Source: an uncultured Terriglobales bacterium
Lineage (GTDB): Bacteria; Acidobacteriota; Terriglobia; Terriglobales; Acidobacteriaceae
Assembly (NCBI GenBank): GCA_955652395.1
Contig: CATPBJ010000060.1
Coordinates: forward strand, 1 to 45,385
Direction of reading: 5' to 3'
Length of the DNA stretch: 45,385 nucleotides
The position numbers and the translations under genes were made by a program. Within the stretch, counting starts at the first letter, position 1. Each line of letters starts with the position of its first letter. Below the pieces are notes generated by a model. The model was not told where the DNA came from and made no database searches. It saw nothing but the letters and a program-made list of their open reading frames with translations. This document shows positions 1 to 8,462 of this stretch, one piece after another.

Positions 1-2
1 AC

Positions 3-281
3 AATGTTGGGCAAAGCTTTATCTGGCTCCCCGACACTCTCTTCAATGTCATCCGGAAACCATTTTTGCCCGGTCTCAGAGCGTGGTGGCCAGCAGCCGG
101 ACGGAGTGGACCAGCTCGCTCTTCCTCAGCCCTGGGATCCGCTGGGCCTATAACTTCAAAGATGGATTGCAGATCGTTCCCGGAGTTGGCGTTCCTCTTG
201 GGGTCGGGCCGAGCGCGGGGGAGAGGCATACTCCTCTACCTGAGCTTCGAGCACCGGTTTCGCAGGATACCGAAAAAGTAA
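3..281 (+). pseudogene. C-terminal remnant of an outer-membrane beta-barrel-like protein, frameshifted and cut by the window edge
   Basis: Only the end of the gene is present. The coherent peptide changes frame twice. It begins in frame 3 (GQSFIWLPDTLFNV, about 3-50), moves to frame 2 (SRTEWTSSLFLSPGIRWAYN and the following IVPGVGVPLGVGPS, about 55-225), and returns to frame 3 for GILLYLSFEHRF, ending at TAA 279-281. Alternating aromatic and small residues and the near-terminal SFEHRF resemble the last strands of an outer-membrane barrel or transporter-like protein. Two compensating indels fit either gene decay or local sequence error. The family is not identified with certainty. Confidence 0.5.
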
Positions 282-292
282 GAAGACCGAAC

Positions 293-1339
293 TCAGAAGC
301 CCACAAACACCGGCTCCGGCTCCAGCCGAATGTCCCAGAGTTCTTCCACGCGCTGCTGAATATGATCTTTCAATCCCAGGATGTCTGCGGCGGTGGCCTC
401 TCCGCGGTTCACGATGGCTAGCGCATGTTTGCGCGAGATCCCCACTGGCCCGCTGCTATAACCCTTGCTGAAGCCGGAGTGCTCCACCAGCCAGGCGGCT
501 GAAACTTTTCTCTGGGCATCGAGGGCCGGATAACTAGGGATTTGCAATCCTTTTGCCGTCGCACGTTGGGTCAAATCCTTGAATTGGTTCGACTCGAGTA
601 CCGGATTCTTGAAGAACGAACCGGCGCTGCGACAGTCTTCGTCTCCCGGGGTGATCAGCATGGCTTTGGTGGCGCGTATCCTTCGAAGGGCTTCACGGGT
701 GCTAGCCAACGAGGGAGTCTGCTGAAAGCCCGCGAAATGCTTTTTCAGGTCAGCGTACTCGATGCGAGGTTTGCCGCCCGGCGTCAGGCAATAGGTCACG
801 CGCAGGACAATGAAACGTCCCCGTTCGCTGGTGTTGAAGATGCTGGTGCGATATTGAAATTCGCAAGCTTCAGCGCAAAGCTCACGAACCTGTCGGTCTC
901 TAAGATCGAACACGAGCACCGAGTCGATGGTTTCAGAGACTTCCTGGCCGTAGGCACCGACATTTTGTACCGGGGTCCCGCCCACGCTGCCCGGAATGCC
1001 GCTCAGACATTCGACTCCGGCGCAATTTCTGGCGACGGCGCGGGCCACGAACCGGTCCCACTCCTCGCCCGCTCCCACTTCGAAGAGCGTCTTGCCGTTT
1101 TCGCTACGCTCCTCGATCCCCGAAACTGCAAGTTTCAGGACCAAGCCAGGCCAACCCGCGTCAGAGACCACCAGGTTGCTGCCGCCGCCCAGCACCAATA
1201 AGGGAAGGTCGTGCGTGCGTGCAAAGTTGACGGCTTCCGCCACCTCAGCAGCGGATTTCAGCTCAGTGAAATAACGTGCTGGCCCTCCCACTTTGAGAGT
1301 TGTGAGCGGTGCCAGAGGCACGTTTTCCAGAATCGTCAT
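293..1339 (-). CDS. murB: UDP-N-acetylenolpyruvoylglucosamine reductase MurB
   Basis: Cytosolic FAD enzyme that reduces UDP-GlcNAc-enolpyruvate to UDP-MurNAc with NADPH, the second committed step of peptidoglycan precursor synthesis. The protein has 348 aa, usual for the family. The FAD-binding half carries GGGSN (51-55) and IPGSVGGTPVQNVGAYGQE (115-133). The substrate half has YRTS (163-166), SAGSFFKNP (238-246, with the presumed proton-donor Ser241) and the LEPE motif near the C-terminus. The internal layout looks like the E. coli-type (type I) enzyme. The ATG at 1337-1339 has no clear Shine-Dalgarno sequence, but the N-terminus NVPLAPLTTLKVGGPA fits the family start. It stands alone, away from a mur cluster. 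Confidence 0.96.
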   Translation of the reverse strand: MTILENVPLAPLTTLKVGGPARYFTELKSAAEVAEAVNFARTHDLPLLVLGGGSNLVVSDAGWPGLVLKLAVSGIEERSENGKTLFEVGAGEEWDRFVARAVARNCAGVECLSGIPGSVGGTPVQNVGAYGQEVSETIDSVLVFDLRDRQVRELCAEACEFQYRTSIFNTSERGRFIVLRVTYCLTPGGKPRIEYADLKKHFAGFQQTPSLASTREALRRIRATKAMLITPGDEDCRSAGSFFKNPVLESNQFKDLTQRATAKGLQIPSYPALDAQRKVSAAWLVEHSGFSKGYSSGPVGISRKHALAIVNRGEATAADILGLKDHIQQRVEELWDIRLEPEPVFVGF

Positions 1340-1482
1340 GATGATATGATGGCTTCACTATATACGACGCGAGTAGGCACTCGGGGCAGCGTCGGAGCGG
1401 TACGTCAGGACACATCCTGCGGTGACTTGCGCCACTCGAAACCTGAACTTTCGTCGTACTAAAGTGACCCCAAGGAGAAGAA

Positions 1483-1917
1483 ATGTATCCAGAAATGATG
1501 GTGATCCCGATGCGCGAGGAGTTGACCCGTCTCGGCATTGAGGAACTCCGCACCGCAGCGGATGTCGATCGCGCTATACCCAATCAGCCCGGCACGACCA
1601 TGATCGTGGTGAACTCCATTTGCGGATGCGCCGCCGGTCGTATGCGGCCCGCGGTCCGGGCTGCGCTGCAGCACTCCAGCCGTCCGGAGAAATTATTCAG
1701 TGTTTTTGCTGGTCAGGACAAGGACGCCACCGAGCGCGCACGTTCTTATTTTGGGGGATATCCGCCATCCTCGCCGTCGATTGCGCTGCTGCGTGACGGT
1801 AAAGTGGTCCACATGATGCAACGCAGCGACATTGAACATCGCGAGGCGGTAGATATTGCCGCCGAACTGAAAGGCGCATTCGACAAATTCTGCGCCCAGC
1901 CCGCCCCGGTTTCGTAA
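1483..1917 (+). CDS. Bacilliredoxin, BrxA/BrxB (YphP/YqiW) family
   Basis: Small thioredoxin-fold protein of 144 aa. The family motif CGC is at residues 47-49 within NSICGCAAG. Known members remove bacillithiol or similar low-molecular-weight thiols from mixed disulfides; the substrate here is inferred. The family features MYPEMMVIPMREELT at the N-terminus and FGGYPPSSPS in the middle are present. A good ribosome binding site, AAGGAG, lies 6-8 nt before the ATG. It is divergent from murB, with 143 bp between the starts and no other gene sharing its strand nearby. Whether this organism makes bacillithiol cannot be judged from the window. Confidence 0.9.
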   Translation: MYPEMMVIPMREELTRLGIEELRTAADVDRAIPNQPGTTMIVVNSICGCAAGRMRPAVRAALQHSSRPEKLFSVFAGQDKDATERARSYFGGYPPSSPSIALLRDGKVVHMMQRSDIEHREAVDIAAELKGAFDKFCAQPAPVS

Positions 1918-1943
1918 CGCGGGAGTCCATTTCATATGAACAC

Positions 1944-2015
1944 GTAGGCGCAGGGCCGGTCCTGAGCGAAGTCGAAGGATGTCTCACCCGCCCAGACAAG
2001 GACGTCTGGGCCTAC
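1944..2015. repeat. Palindromic intergenic element, GTAGG...CCTAC type
   Basis: The ends are inverted: GTAGGCGCAG (1944-1953) against CTGGGCCTAC (2006-2015), 9 of 10 paired. Inside is the hairpin CCCAGAC (1991-1997) with GTCTGGG (2004-2010) and a 6-nt loop. The right end closely matches 37648-37680. It lies between the 3' ends of two convergent genes, so it could also serve as a transcription barrier, but there is no T-tract. Confidence 0.7.
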
Positions 2016-2032
2016 CTGGTTCGTCGGAGGGC

Positions 2033-4321
2033 TCAAAAGCGGAACAGATACGACGCTTTGACGAACAGGCCTCGCCCGTCATTCTTCAGCCGGCCGCTGT
2101 GCAAGAGCTTCCCATCCACGTCGTTCCCTAAAGGCAGCTGCACATTTTCCAGGTTGCTGTTGTAGCCGACGTAAATTGCCGTGCTGGGATGCACCAGGTA
2201 CGTGATCAGGAAGTCAGCGTTGAAATTCTTGGTAGTCTCCAGAAATGTGAAGGCGGGATTAGCCAAAACCGCGTTGTACTGTCCAATAAAGCGGAACGAG
2301 AGCCTCCGAGTGTACTGGTAATTCCACTTGGTACGAATGATGTGATTGTTCAGGCTGCCGGTTGGTCCCAGGCGATTGTGCAGCCGGAACAGTATGTACG
2401 TATTGTCGATCCGCAGGGATCGGCTTGGCCGCACGGTCAACGTGGAGTTGATACTGCTTCGCCCGGCAAGAAATGGCGCCACGTTATCGGGCGCATCATA
2501 GTTGATGCGGCTGCCAAAGCGATAATCCAGTTGAAAAGAGATCGGCCGGTACAGGCTGGTTCTAAACTCAACTTCTGTGGTGTGGCGAACGTATTTGCGA
2601 TTGCTGGTCAGGGCACTGAAGTCCCTCGGTCTCAGCAGTTCCATCTCTTTCGCATAGTAGAAGTCGAGAAAAGTCTGGCCCGCAAACTCTGTCTTCAGCG
2701 CCGGGAAGTAGCCTGCATTGAGGTAATTCCCTTCGTGATCGAAGGTATGGTAAACCTCCATCTGTGGCCCCCAGGAAATCAGGTGCATTGCCTTCGGGAC
2801 GGAAACTGTATTGCACCCGGTGATAGAGATTGTGAATGTCAGGCTGCGGGTCAAAGCCGGTGAAGGTGCGAAATCCGTCGCTGCGGTCGGCGTAGTCCAT
2901 GAAGTAATTCAGTTTGCGTCCGTCGCGCTGCAGCGTGACTTCGGCCGCCGGGCCTGCGAGATAGGTTCCGAGGGTGCAGACGTCATTGCGAGGGTCGCTG
3001 CACAGCGTGGAACTCAACACCCCTTGAAAGCTGGCCACCCAGTTGGAATTGAGTTTGAAGCGGCCATCGATTCCGCCCACCCGGTTGAAGTACGGACCCT
3101 CTTCGCGATCGGTAAACATCACTCCCAGCGAAGACTGGCTTCCAATATCGCGGCTGAGGCGGCCTACGGCAAAGTAGGCATGTTTTCCGAACAAAGAGTT
3201 ATCAGGAGCCACCTCTGAGCCAGGAGAGGCATCATCGGCGACCAGCATGCCCACGGCCCACGGACCGTCTTTGCCGGTCAGACGCACACCCCACCGGGGA
3301 TCCACGATTCGGCGGGTGAAAAGTAACGGAATCGGAGTCTGGAAATAGTTGGCATTCTCCAGGAAGAACGGGCGCTTCTCGGGGAATTGGACCTCAAAAC
3401 GCTGGTTCACGGTCACCTGCGGATCGTCGGATTCGATCTGGCTGAAATCGGGATTCGCGGTCGCATCCAGGACGAACTTGTCTTTCAAGACTGCTTTGGC
3501 GTCTAGACCTATCTGGCCAAAGGCATCACGCTGCGTGAAGGTTGGATGGTCCGGATCGCGCAGATCAATGTCCCGGAACGAGCGGAAAATTCCGTACGGG
3601 ATGAACTGGAAATTGTGGCCGGGAGAAATATTCTCGAGACCGGTGGCGTCGCCTTCCTGATTGAGTCGTCCTGCGATCCGGCTCGAGTATGGCGGCCAGA
3701 ATGAGCTTTCATTGTTACGCCGAACGTCCCGGTCCAGCAGGATTCCCCAGGTCTGCGGATCGTTGGAGGCGAACCGAGCTACGAAAGGGAATTGCCATCT
3801 TCACGACGAACCCTTCCGGCGTCAGCTTGGCTTCGGTGTTGAACACTGTATCGAAGGAAAAATCCCATTCTTGGCCCTCTGTCCAGAGGGCGTCTGCCTG
3901 TACGGCCAGAGCGTTGGAGAAAAAAGCATAAGCGCGACGATGATCGTGGAAGGTGTCCAGCATCAGCTCGACGGTATCGTCGTCAAAGACGTCTTCACGC
4001 CGCGAGAGCCGGGCACGAATCTTTTGTGGCTCACTGTCGAAGCAAATGAAAATGGCGTATCGGTTCTTGTCGTGCCTCGGTGCGCTGCGAGACCGGCTCT
4101 CCATCACTAGGGACGCGCTGTATGAATCGGTCGATTCTGGCCAGCTTGCCCTCCCAAGACGGGCTGGGCCTCATCTGCAGGAAGTCTTCCAGTGGGGGAG
4201 GGCTGCTGACTCTCGGGATGGTGACCTGACTAAAGGTCGGCGGCGTCGCCAACAGCGCGCCTGGCAGGATCAGCGTAATGATCGCCGCCGCGTAGCAGAG
4301 ACTTTGCCTCAAACCAAGCAC
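2033..4321 (-). pseudogene. DUF5916-type carbohydrate-binding/outer-membrane barrel protein, broken by at least three frameshifts
   Basis: A product of roughly 760 aa can be read only by changing frame near 4085, 3780 and 2790. It starts with a signal peptide (LCYAAAIITLILPGALLA). Next comes a CBM9-like domain (NRYAIFICFDSEP, DDDTVELMLDTFHDHRRAY, VVKMAIPF). The family core follows (DPQTWGILLDRDVRRNNES, ANPDFSQIESDDPQVTVNQR, FPEKRPFFLENANYF), then a barrel ending in KASYLFRF, whose terminal Phe is typical of outer-membrane proteins. All pieces are collinear and unusually complete, so the damage is recent or reflects sequence errors. DUF5916 proteins are thought to act in polysaccharide or metal-dependent surface functions, but no activity is established. 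Confidence 0.85.
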
Positions 4322-4422
4322 GCTCGCCCCCGTATCGCCATCCGGATGGTGATGTTAGACGCGGGCGAGCACGTGAGGTTATGAGGAACGCACTTCCCGA
4401 GAATGTAAAATGTTGTGAACCG

Positions 4423-4995
4423 CTAGTTCGAGGCTCTGGAATTTCGCAGGGCGCGGAATGTCATCTCCTTCGCACGGCTGCGGGTGCGCCGCTTCCAGGC
4501 GAAAAAGAGCCCCGCGTAGGTATCCGTGATGTAAGACTGGCGGTCGATTCCCAGGCGGCGTGCGGTTCGGTCAATCCAGCGCGCCGGCCCTTCAACCTCG
4601 CCAAAGAAACCGATGGGGGTTTCATCCAGAACGACGTGGCCTTTGCCGTCGCTCCACTCCGCCCGAAATTTTTCGTAGCGGAAGGAAGGCACGTAGCCAA
4701 GCGCCCGCAAGATCCTTTCGAACTGTTCGCCATCCTCAAGCCTGGTTTCAGTCTCGACCCTGGTCTTGTGCCGGGTCTCCTTGCCCCTGGCTTTGTGGGT
4801 CAGCAGCCAACCGGTCCCATACTTGCGCAGGCGCAGCAGTTCGCCACGTTTTCGCAAGGCTTGTCCGGGCAGGTCATACAGAGTGTTGCTTTCGTGTGTC
4901 CGCCGGGTGACCAGCCGGAAGCCAGATGCTCGCAGCCGTCGGGTAAGCGCACGAACCTCAGATACCCGAAACTTGATCTCAATTTCCTTGGACAT
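4423..4995 (-). CDS. CYTH domain protein (class IV adenylate cyclase / thiamine triphosphatase-like)
   Basis: CYTH enzymes are tunnel-fold hydrolases or cyclases acting on triphosphates with divalent metal. The defining ExExK motif is E4-I-E6-I-K8 right at the N-terminus. Further basic and acidic pairs of the tunnel are visible (ELLRLRKYG, KARGKETRHKTRVETETR, FGEVEGPARWID). Length is 190 aa, as usual for CyaB-like proteins. Substrate (ATP to cAMP, thiamine triphosphate, or inorganic triphosphate) cannot be told from sequence. The ATG at 4993-4995 is fixed by the motif position. It stands between the broken barrel gene and a long inverted repeat, with no partner gene. Confidence 0.88.
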   Translation of the reverse strand: MSKEIEIKFRVSEVRALTRRLRASGFRLVTRRTHESNTLYDLPGQALRKRGELLRLRKYGTGWLLTHKARGKETRHKTRVETETRLEDGEQFERILRALGYVPSFRYEKFRAEWSDGKGHVVLDETPIGFFGEVEGPARWIDRTARRLGIDRQSYITDTYAGLFFAWKRRTRSRAKEMTFRALRNSRASN

Positions 4996-5032
4996 AACTA
5001 GGCGTCGGACGTCGGGCGTCGGACGTTAGCCC

Positions 5033-5164
5033 CACGAACCACATAGGGACAGAAGTCCTCATCTGTCCAGCGGAGCGCAGCTCCGCTATTTTCGGTCCCG
5101 GCAAAGCATGTCGAGCTTCGCTCGACTGGACAGATGAGGACTTCTGTCCCTACGTGGTTCCGTG
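5033..5164. repeat. Long imperfect inverted repeat with two internal hairpins
   Basis: The left arm (5033-5070) and right arm (5126-5164) are reverse complements over 38-39 bp with one mismatch and one indel. The 55-bp centre holds two more hairpins, CGGAG-CGCAG-CTCCG (5071-5085) and TCGAG-CTTCG-CTCGA (5111-5125). The second of these also occurs at 28451-28467. Just before it, 5001-5029 is a GTCGGACGTCGG low-complexity stretch. No ORF lies inside. It looks like a MITE or REP-type element. Confidence 0.85.
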
Positions 5165-5200
5165 AAGCCGAAGGCTGAGGTTCCGTGCCCGAAGTCTGCT

Positions 5201-6172
5201 TCACGAAAAAGTTGGCAGCTTCACTAAATCATCGCGCGGCACCGGTTCCAGCGGATTACCCGCCTTACGCCACGCTGCCAGTCCGCCCACGATCACGAAC
5301 GCGTTGAATCCTTCTTCTCGCAGCATATGCGCCACCCGGGCGCTAGTCGCTTCGCGCGCTCAAGTACAGTAGACATAGATGTCTTTGTCCTTGGGTATAT
5401 TCTTGAGCTCTTCCTGCAGGTTGTTTGGCTCCAGCCGGATCGAGCCCTTGATACGCGCTGTCCCTGCATCGTAATAACCATGACTGCGGACGTCCATGAG
5501 AACGATTTTGTCTTTTTCTTCCGACGCCAGCTTGCGCGTTAACTCCTCCACCTGTACTCGTGGCACCACTCGATACACAGCATGCTTACGATAGAGCCAG
5601 ACCCGGTACAGCGCGTAGCCGATCATGGCGAGTACGGTTACGGCTTCGACGGCACGGCCAGCGGTTTGAAAGCCGCGCACCAGGGAAACCAGGAAATCGC
5701 GGAAGAGGAAGCCCACGGCAACGTAGACGGTCGCGTAGAAAGACGCTCCCAGCAGATCGAGCCGCAGAAAATTGTCCAGCGGCATTCTCATGCTTCCCGC
5801 CAGCGGCGGCGCCATGGTGTTGATGCCGGGAATGAATTTGGCGAAGAGCAGAGTGGCTTTGCCGCGCTTGTAGAACGATTCCGCCGATCGCAAGATGCAG
5901 GTTTCGGGGTTGACCGAAAGTTTGCAAAGAAAGGCGAGCAGGCCCCATCCCATTGAACGTCCCGCCACGAAGAGCAGCGAATCGCCCAGGAGCATGGCCA
6001 GCAACGCCAGGAGCAAAAGCCTCGTGAGGCTCAAAAGTCCCGCGGCGGCGGCCGCACCACCCGCCACCAGGGCCACGGCTGCCGGAACGGGCATTCCTAA
6101 TGATTCGGCGAGGACGATGAAAAATACCAGTAGGTATCCATGGCGTCCGATTAATGAGAGTAATGGCTGCAT
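5201..6172 (-). CDS. DedA-family membrane protein fused to a rhodanese domain, with an in-frame TGA (candidate selenocysteine) at codon 271
   Basis: Residues 1-200 are a DedA/SNARE-associated integral membrane domain (ESLGMPVPAAVALVAGG, FAKFIPGINTMAPPLAGSMR, several hydrophobic segments). Residues about 205-323 form a cytosolic rhodanese-like domain (KIVLMDVRSHGYYDAGTA). The reading frame meets TGA at 5360-5362 in the active-site loop, read Y-C-T-(TGA)-A-R-E-A-T-S-A-R-V-A. It then stays open for 52 good codons (HMLREEGFNAFVIVGG, LAAWRKAGNPLEPVP) to a second TGA at 5201-5203. From memory, DedA-rhodanese relatives have a CxC in this loop, so the TGA replaces the second Cys. Sec insertion is supported by a downstream SECIS-like hairpin. 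The alternatives are a nonsense mutation of TGT/TGC or a sequence error, which would leave a 270-aa truncated protein. DedA proteins are linked to undecaprenyl phosphate flipping and membrane homeostasis; the rhodanese suggests redox or sulfur chemistry. Confidence 0.8.
5329..5362 (-). promoter_or_regulatory. UGA codon followed by a bSECIS-like hairpin
   Basis: After the TGA (5360-5362) there are 16 nt, then a perfect 5-bp stem GCGCC (5343-5339) and GGCGC (5333-5329) enclosing the loop CGGGT (5338-5334). The loop begins 21 nt after the UGA and has G at its second position. The bacterial SECIS consensus I know asks for an apical loop of 3-14 nt, 16-37 nt after UGA, with a G among its first two bases; all three conditions hold. 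A GC-rich coding region can form such a hairpin by chance, so this is supporting evidence only. Confidence 0.5.
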
Positions 6173-6203
6173 CCGCGGGCCGCGTTCCGGTGGCGCTAGT
6201 ATA

Positions 6204-6231
6204 AAGAAAAAGGGGGGCCTCTGCCGCCCCC
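6204..6231 (-). terminator. Rho-independent terminator after the small exported protein gene
   Basis: Read on the minus strand, GGGGGC (6231-6226) pairs with GCCCCC (6218-6213) around a 7-nt loop, followed by one more C and a T-rich tract (6211-6204). It lies about 25 bp beyond the stop of the 113-aa gene and before the DedA-rhodanese start, so it separates the two transcripts. Confidence 0.7.
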
Positions 6232-6254
6232 GTGGTGCTCCAGTTCAGGAACAA

Positions 6255-6596
6255 CTACTTCGACATGTTATCCATCTTATCCATCTTGTCTGCCTTGAGC
6301 ATCTTTACACTCATGACGTGAATCTGGCCCTTGTCGGCATACACGTGCGCACTCAATTCCACGTGATGACCCTCATGTCCCTTGAGGGCTTCGGGATTGA
6401 CCACGTCCCAGGACTTTTTGTCCTTATCGGACACAAAAGTCAACTTGTCGCCGTCAGCTTTCACCGTTCCCTTGATGTTCTTCAGGGGCGCTGGGGCGGC
6501 TTTGGCCATTCCACTGTCTTTCGACGTGTCCTGCGCGAAGCCCGCCGCGGTGAACATGACAGAAAGAGCCACCGCTAGAATCAGTAACTTTTTCAT
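6255..6596 (-). CDS. Small exported protein, possibly DUF5818-like
   Basis: 113 aa with a clear signal peptide (MKKLLILAVALSVMFTAAGFAQ, cleavage after AGFA or similar). A short beta-rich domain follows: LKNIKGTVKADGDKLTFVSD, KKSWDVVNPEALKGHEGHHV, IHVMSVKML. The tail is a Lys/Asp/Met repeat (KADKMDKMDNMSK). The NPEALKGHEGHHV segment is typical of small periplasmic proteins abundant in Acidobacteriota that I associate with DUF5818; their function is unknown. The His/Glu and Met-rich tail might bind metal, but this is speculation. A strong AGGAG site 9 nt before the ATG fixes the start. The gene has its own terminator downstream. Confidence 0.82.
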   Translation of the reverse strand: MKKLLILAVALSVMFTAAGFAQDTSKDSGMAKAAPAPLKNIKGTVKADGDKLTFVSDKDKKSWDVVNPEALKGHEGHHVELSAHVYADKGQIHVMSVKMLKADKMDKMDNMSK

Positions 6597-6756
6597 AGTT
6601 CAATCTCCTTTTACTGGGATTAGGCATGGATGCAAACTGCCTGTGGGATTTACGTACCTGGGGGAGAAATGGATTTCCTTCCCCGACTACCTAGAGTCTA
6701 CTCGCAATTCCTGACAAAGAGTTTAATGCCGCGCCATCCCGGGGCCGAGTGAGGGC

Positions 6757-6785
6757 TAACGACCGAAGACTAACGACCGACGACC
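6757..6785. repeat. Low-complexity GACCGA/TAACGACC spacer
   Basis: Short units TAACGACCGA and CGACCGACGACC repeat imperfectly directly beyond the stop of the polyprenyl synthase gene. It is the same class of spacer as at 9296-9405, 38762-38900 and 42404-42442. Apart from the ribosome binding site of the upstream gene, nothing else is visible in 6597-6756. Confidence 0.6.
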
Positions 6786-6786
6786 A

Positions 6787-7776
6787 CTACTTCTCTCGTG
6801 CCACGACAAAATCCGGCGCCCACAACAAAGCCCGCTTGAACTCGCTGTCCGGGAAACTGCAAATCGCGTTTCTTGCCAAAGTGGCATACTGGAGGGCGCG
6901 CGCTGTGGCCGCTTCGAGTGATCCGTAGCGCTCCAGAATCTCGATGACTTCGCGATGAGTGACTCTTTCAAATGCACGTTCTTGCACGACCGTCTCGATC
7001 ATTTCGCGCTCGCGCGAGGTGCAGCGTTCCAGGGCATGGATCACCGCCATCGTGACCTTGCCTTCTCGCAAGTCGCTGGCCACTGGCTTTCCCAAGACAC
7101 TCTCCGACGCAGTCAGGTCGAGCACATCGTCCACAATCTGGAACGCCATCCCTAAGTCGCGCCCGTACTGTCCCAGACTCTCCTCCTGCTCGGCACTGGC
7201 TCCGCCCAGAATTGCGCCCATGCGCATGCAGACCGAAAACAGGCAGGCAGTCTTCCGAAAGATCAAATCAAAATGCTCGTCGAGCGAGATCAGCCTGCCG
7301 AGCTTTTCCATCTGCAGGAGTTCGCCTTCGACCATCTGCTGAGTCAGTTCGATGAGGGTGTCGAGAATGCGGAAGTTGCGCTCTTGCACTGCGACCTTGA
7401 AGGCCTGCATGTACAGCCAGTCGCCGGCCAGCACACACTTGGAATTGCCCCATTGCGTGTTGGCCGCGGGCCGGCCGCGCCGCGTCTGGGCTTCGTCAAT
7501 GATGTCGTCATGCACCAGCGTGGCCGTGTGAATGATCTCGACCACCGCGCCCAGGCGGATGGCGCCACGTCCCTGGTAATTGAACAATTTCGCCGCCAGC
7601 AGCAACAGCGCGGGACGAATTCGCTTGCCGCCGCCTCCCCGCAGGTATTCGCCAATCTCGGTGATGGCTTCGACGCCCGAGACCGTGTCGCGGCCAAACT
7701 CGCGTTCAATGGCCGCCAGGTCTTCGCGCAAAAGCTCGAAGATTTCTTTTCCGTTGATGACGGCGGGGGTGCTCAA
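6787..7776 (-). CDS. Polyprenyl (octaprenyl/heptaprenyl-type) diphosphate synthase
   Basis: Trans-prenyltransferase that elongates farnesyl or geranylgeranyl diphosphate with isopentenyl diphosphate to a long chain, probably the menaquinone side chain. Both aspartate-rich Mg-binding motifs are present: DDIID (90-94) and DDVLD (216-220), with GGGGKRIRP (47-55) upstream. I place the start at TTG 7774-7776, because AGGA lies 8 nt before it and the homologous region begins about here. An in-frame GTG 21 bp upstream would run into the adjacent repeat. With that start it is 329 aa, normal for the family. Product chain length cannot be set from sequence. Confidence 0.92.
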   Translation of the reverse strand: MSTPAVINGKEIFELLREDLAAIEREFGRDTVSGVEAITEIGEYLRGGGGKRIRPALLLLAAKLFNYQGRGAIRLGAVVEIIHTATLVHDDIIDEAQTRRGRPAANTQWGNSKCVLAGDWLYMQAFKVAVQERNFRILDTLIELTQQMVEGELLQMEKLGRLISLDEHFDLIFRKTACLFSVCMRMGAILGGASAEQEESLGQYGRDLGMAFQIVDDVLDLTASESVLGKPVASDLREGKVTMAVIHALERCTSREREMIETVVQERAFERVTHREVIEILERYGSLEAATARALQYATLARNAICSFPDSEFKRALLWAPDFVVAREK

Positions 7777-7798
7777 TTTTGATTTCCTATCCACCACG

Positions 7799-7890
7799 GA
7801 GACACAGAGGCACTAAGAAATTCGCTCCCGCTTGGCTCCAAAAAATCATGGACGACAGGATACATGAGGTTTTCCCTGTCTCTGTGTCTC
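7799..7890. repeat. Inverted CACGGAGACACAGAGG-type repeat
   Basis: GAGACACAGAGG (7799-7810) pairs with TCTCTGTGTCTC (7879-7890) at 11 of 12 positions. It is the same motif family as the repeat at 36616-36682. It fills the whole gap between yajQ and the polyprenyl synthase gene and ends about 10 bp before that gene's Shine-Dalgarno sequence. Confidence 0.75.
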
Positions 7891-7902
7891 GATGGTAGAC
7901 GG

Positions 7903-8400
7903 TCAGTTCGTCCGGTAATTCGTAAACTGCATATCGATTCCAAAATCCTGCTGCTTCAACAGCGCGATGACCTCCTGCAACGTATCGCGGTCTTTGCCGC
8001 TCACACGTATCAAGTCTCCCTGAATCGACGCCTGAACTTTGCTTTTCGAAGTCTTGATCAACTTTACGATTTCTTTGGCCTTCTCCATCGGGATCCCCTG
8101 TTGTAGGGTAATCTTTTGCTTGGCAGCGCCTCCCAAAGCCGATTCAATGGCGCCGTGAGTAAGTCCTTTCAGCGGGACGCCGCGTTTCGCCAGCTTTTGC
8201 TGCAGCACATCGCTCACGGATTTCAATTTATGTTCGTCGATCGAATGCAGGACGATGGCGTCCTTGCCCTCAAGTTCGATTTTGGACTTGGAATCCTTCA
8301 GGTCGAAGCGGGTGTGCACTTCCTTCAACGCCTGCTGGATGGCATTGGAGACCTCTTCCAGGTTGATCTTGCTCACGATGTCAAAGGTATTTTCGGGCAT
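7903..8400 (-). CDS. yajQ: YajQ family nucleotide-binding protein
   Basis: 165 aa; the start MPENTFDIVSKINLEEVSNA, the middle TRFDLKDSKSKIELEGKDA and the end KQQDFGIDMQFTNYR are family hallmarks. YajQ proteins have two ferredoxin-like folds, bind nucleotides (some bind cyclic di-GMP and act with a transcription factor) and are cytosolic. No cyclic di-GMP partner is visible here, so the ligand stays open. Full length and intact. It lies 62 bp downstream of the start side of tatD on the same strand as tatD and the prenyl synthase gene, so co-transcription is possible. Confidence 0.93.
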   Translation of the reverse strand: MPENTFDIVSKINLEEVSNAIQQALKEVHTRFDLKDSKSKIELEGKDAIVLHSIDEHKLKSVSDVLQQKLAKRGVPLKGLTHGAIESALGGAAKQKITLQQGIPMEKAKEIVKLIKTSKSKVQASIQGDLIRVSGKDRDTLQEVIALLKQQDFGIDMQFTNYRTN

Positions 8401-8462
8401 ATCCGTAGCGCCTTCTGAAAGCTATGAAAATGTAGCCTCTGAGGTTACCAGAAGAAGCGGTT

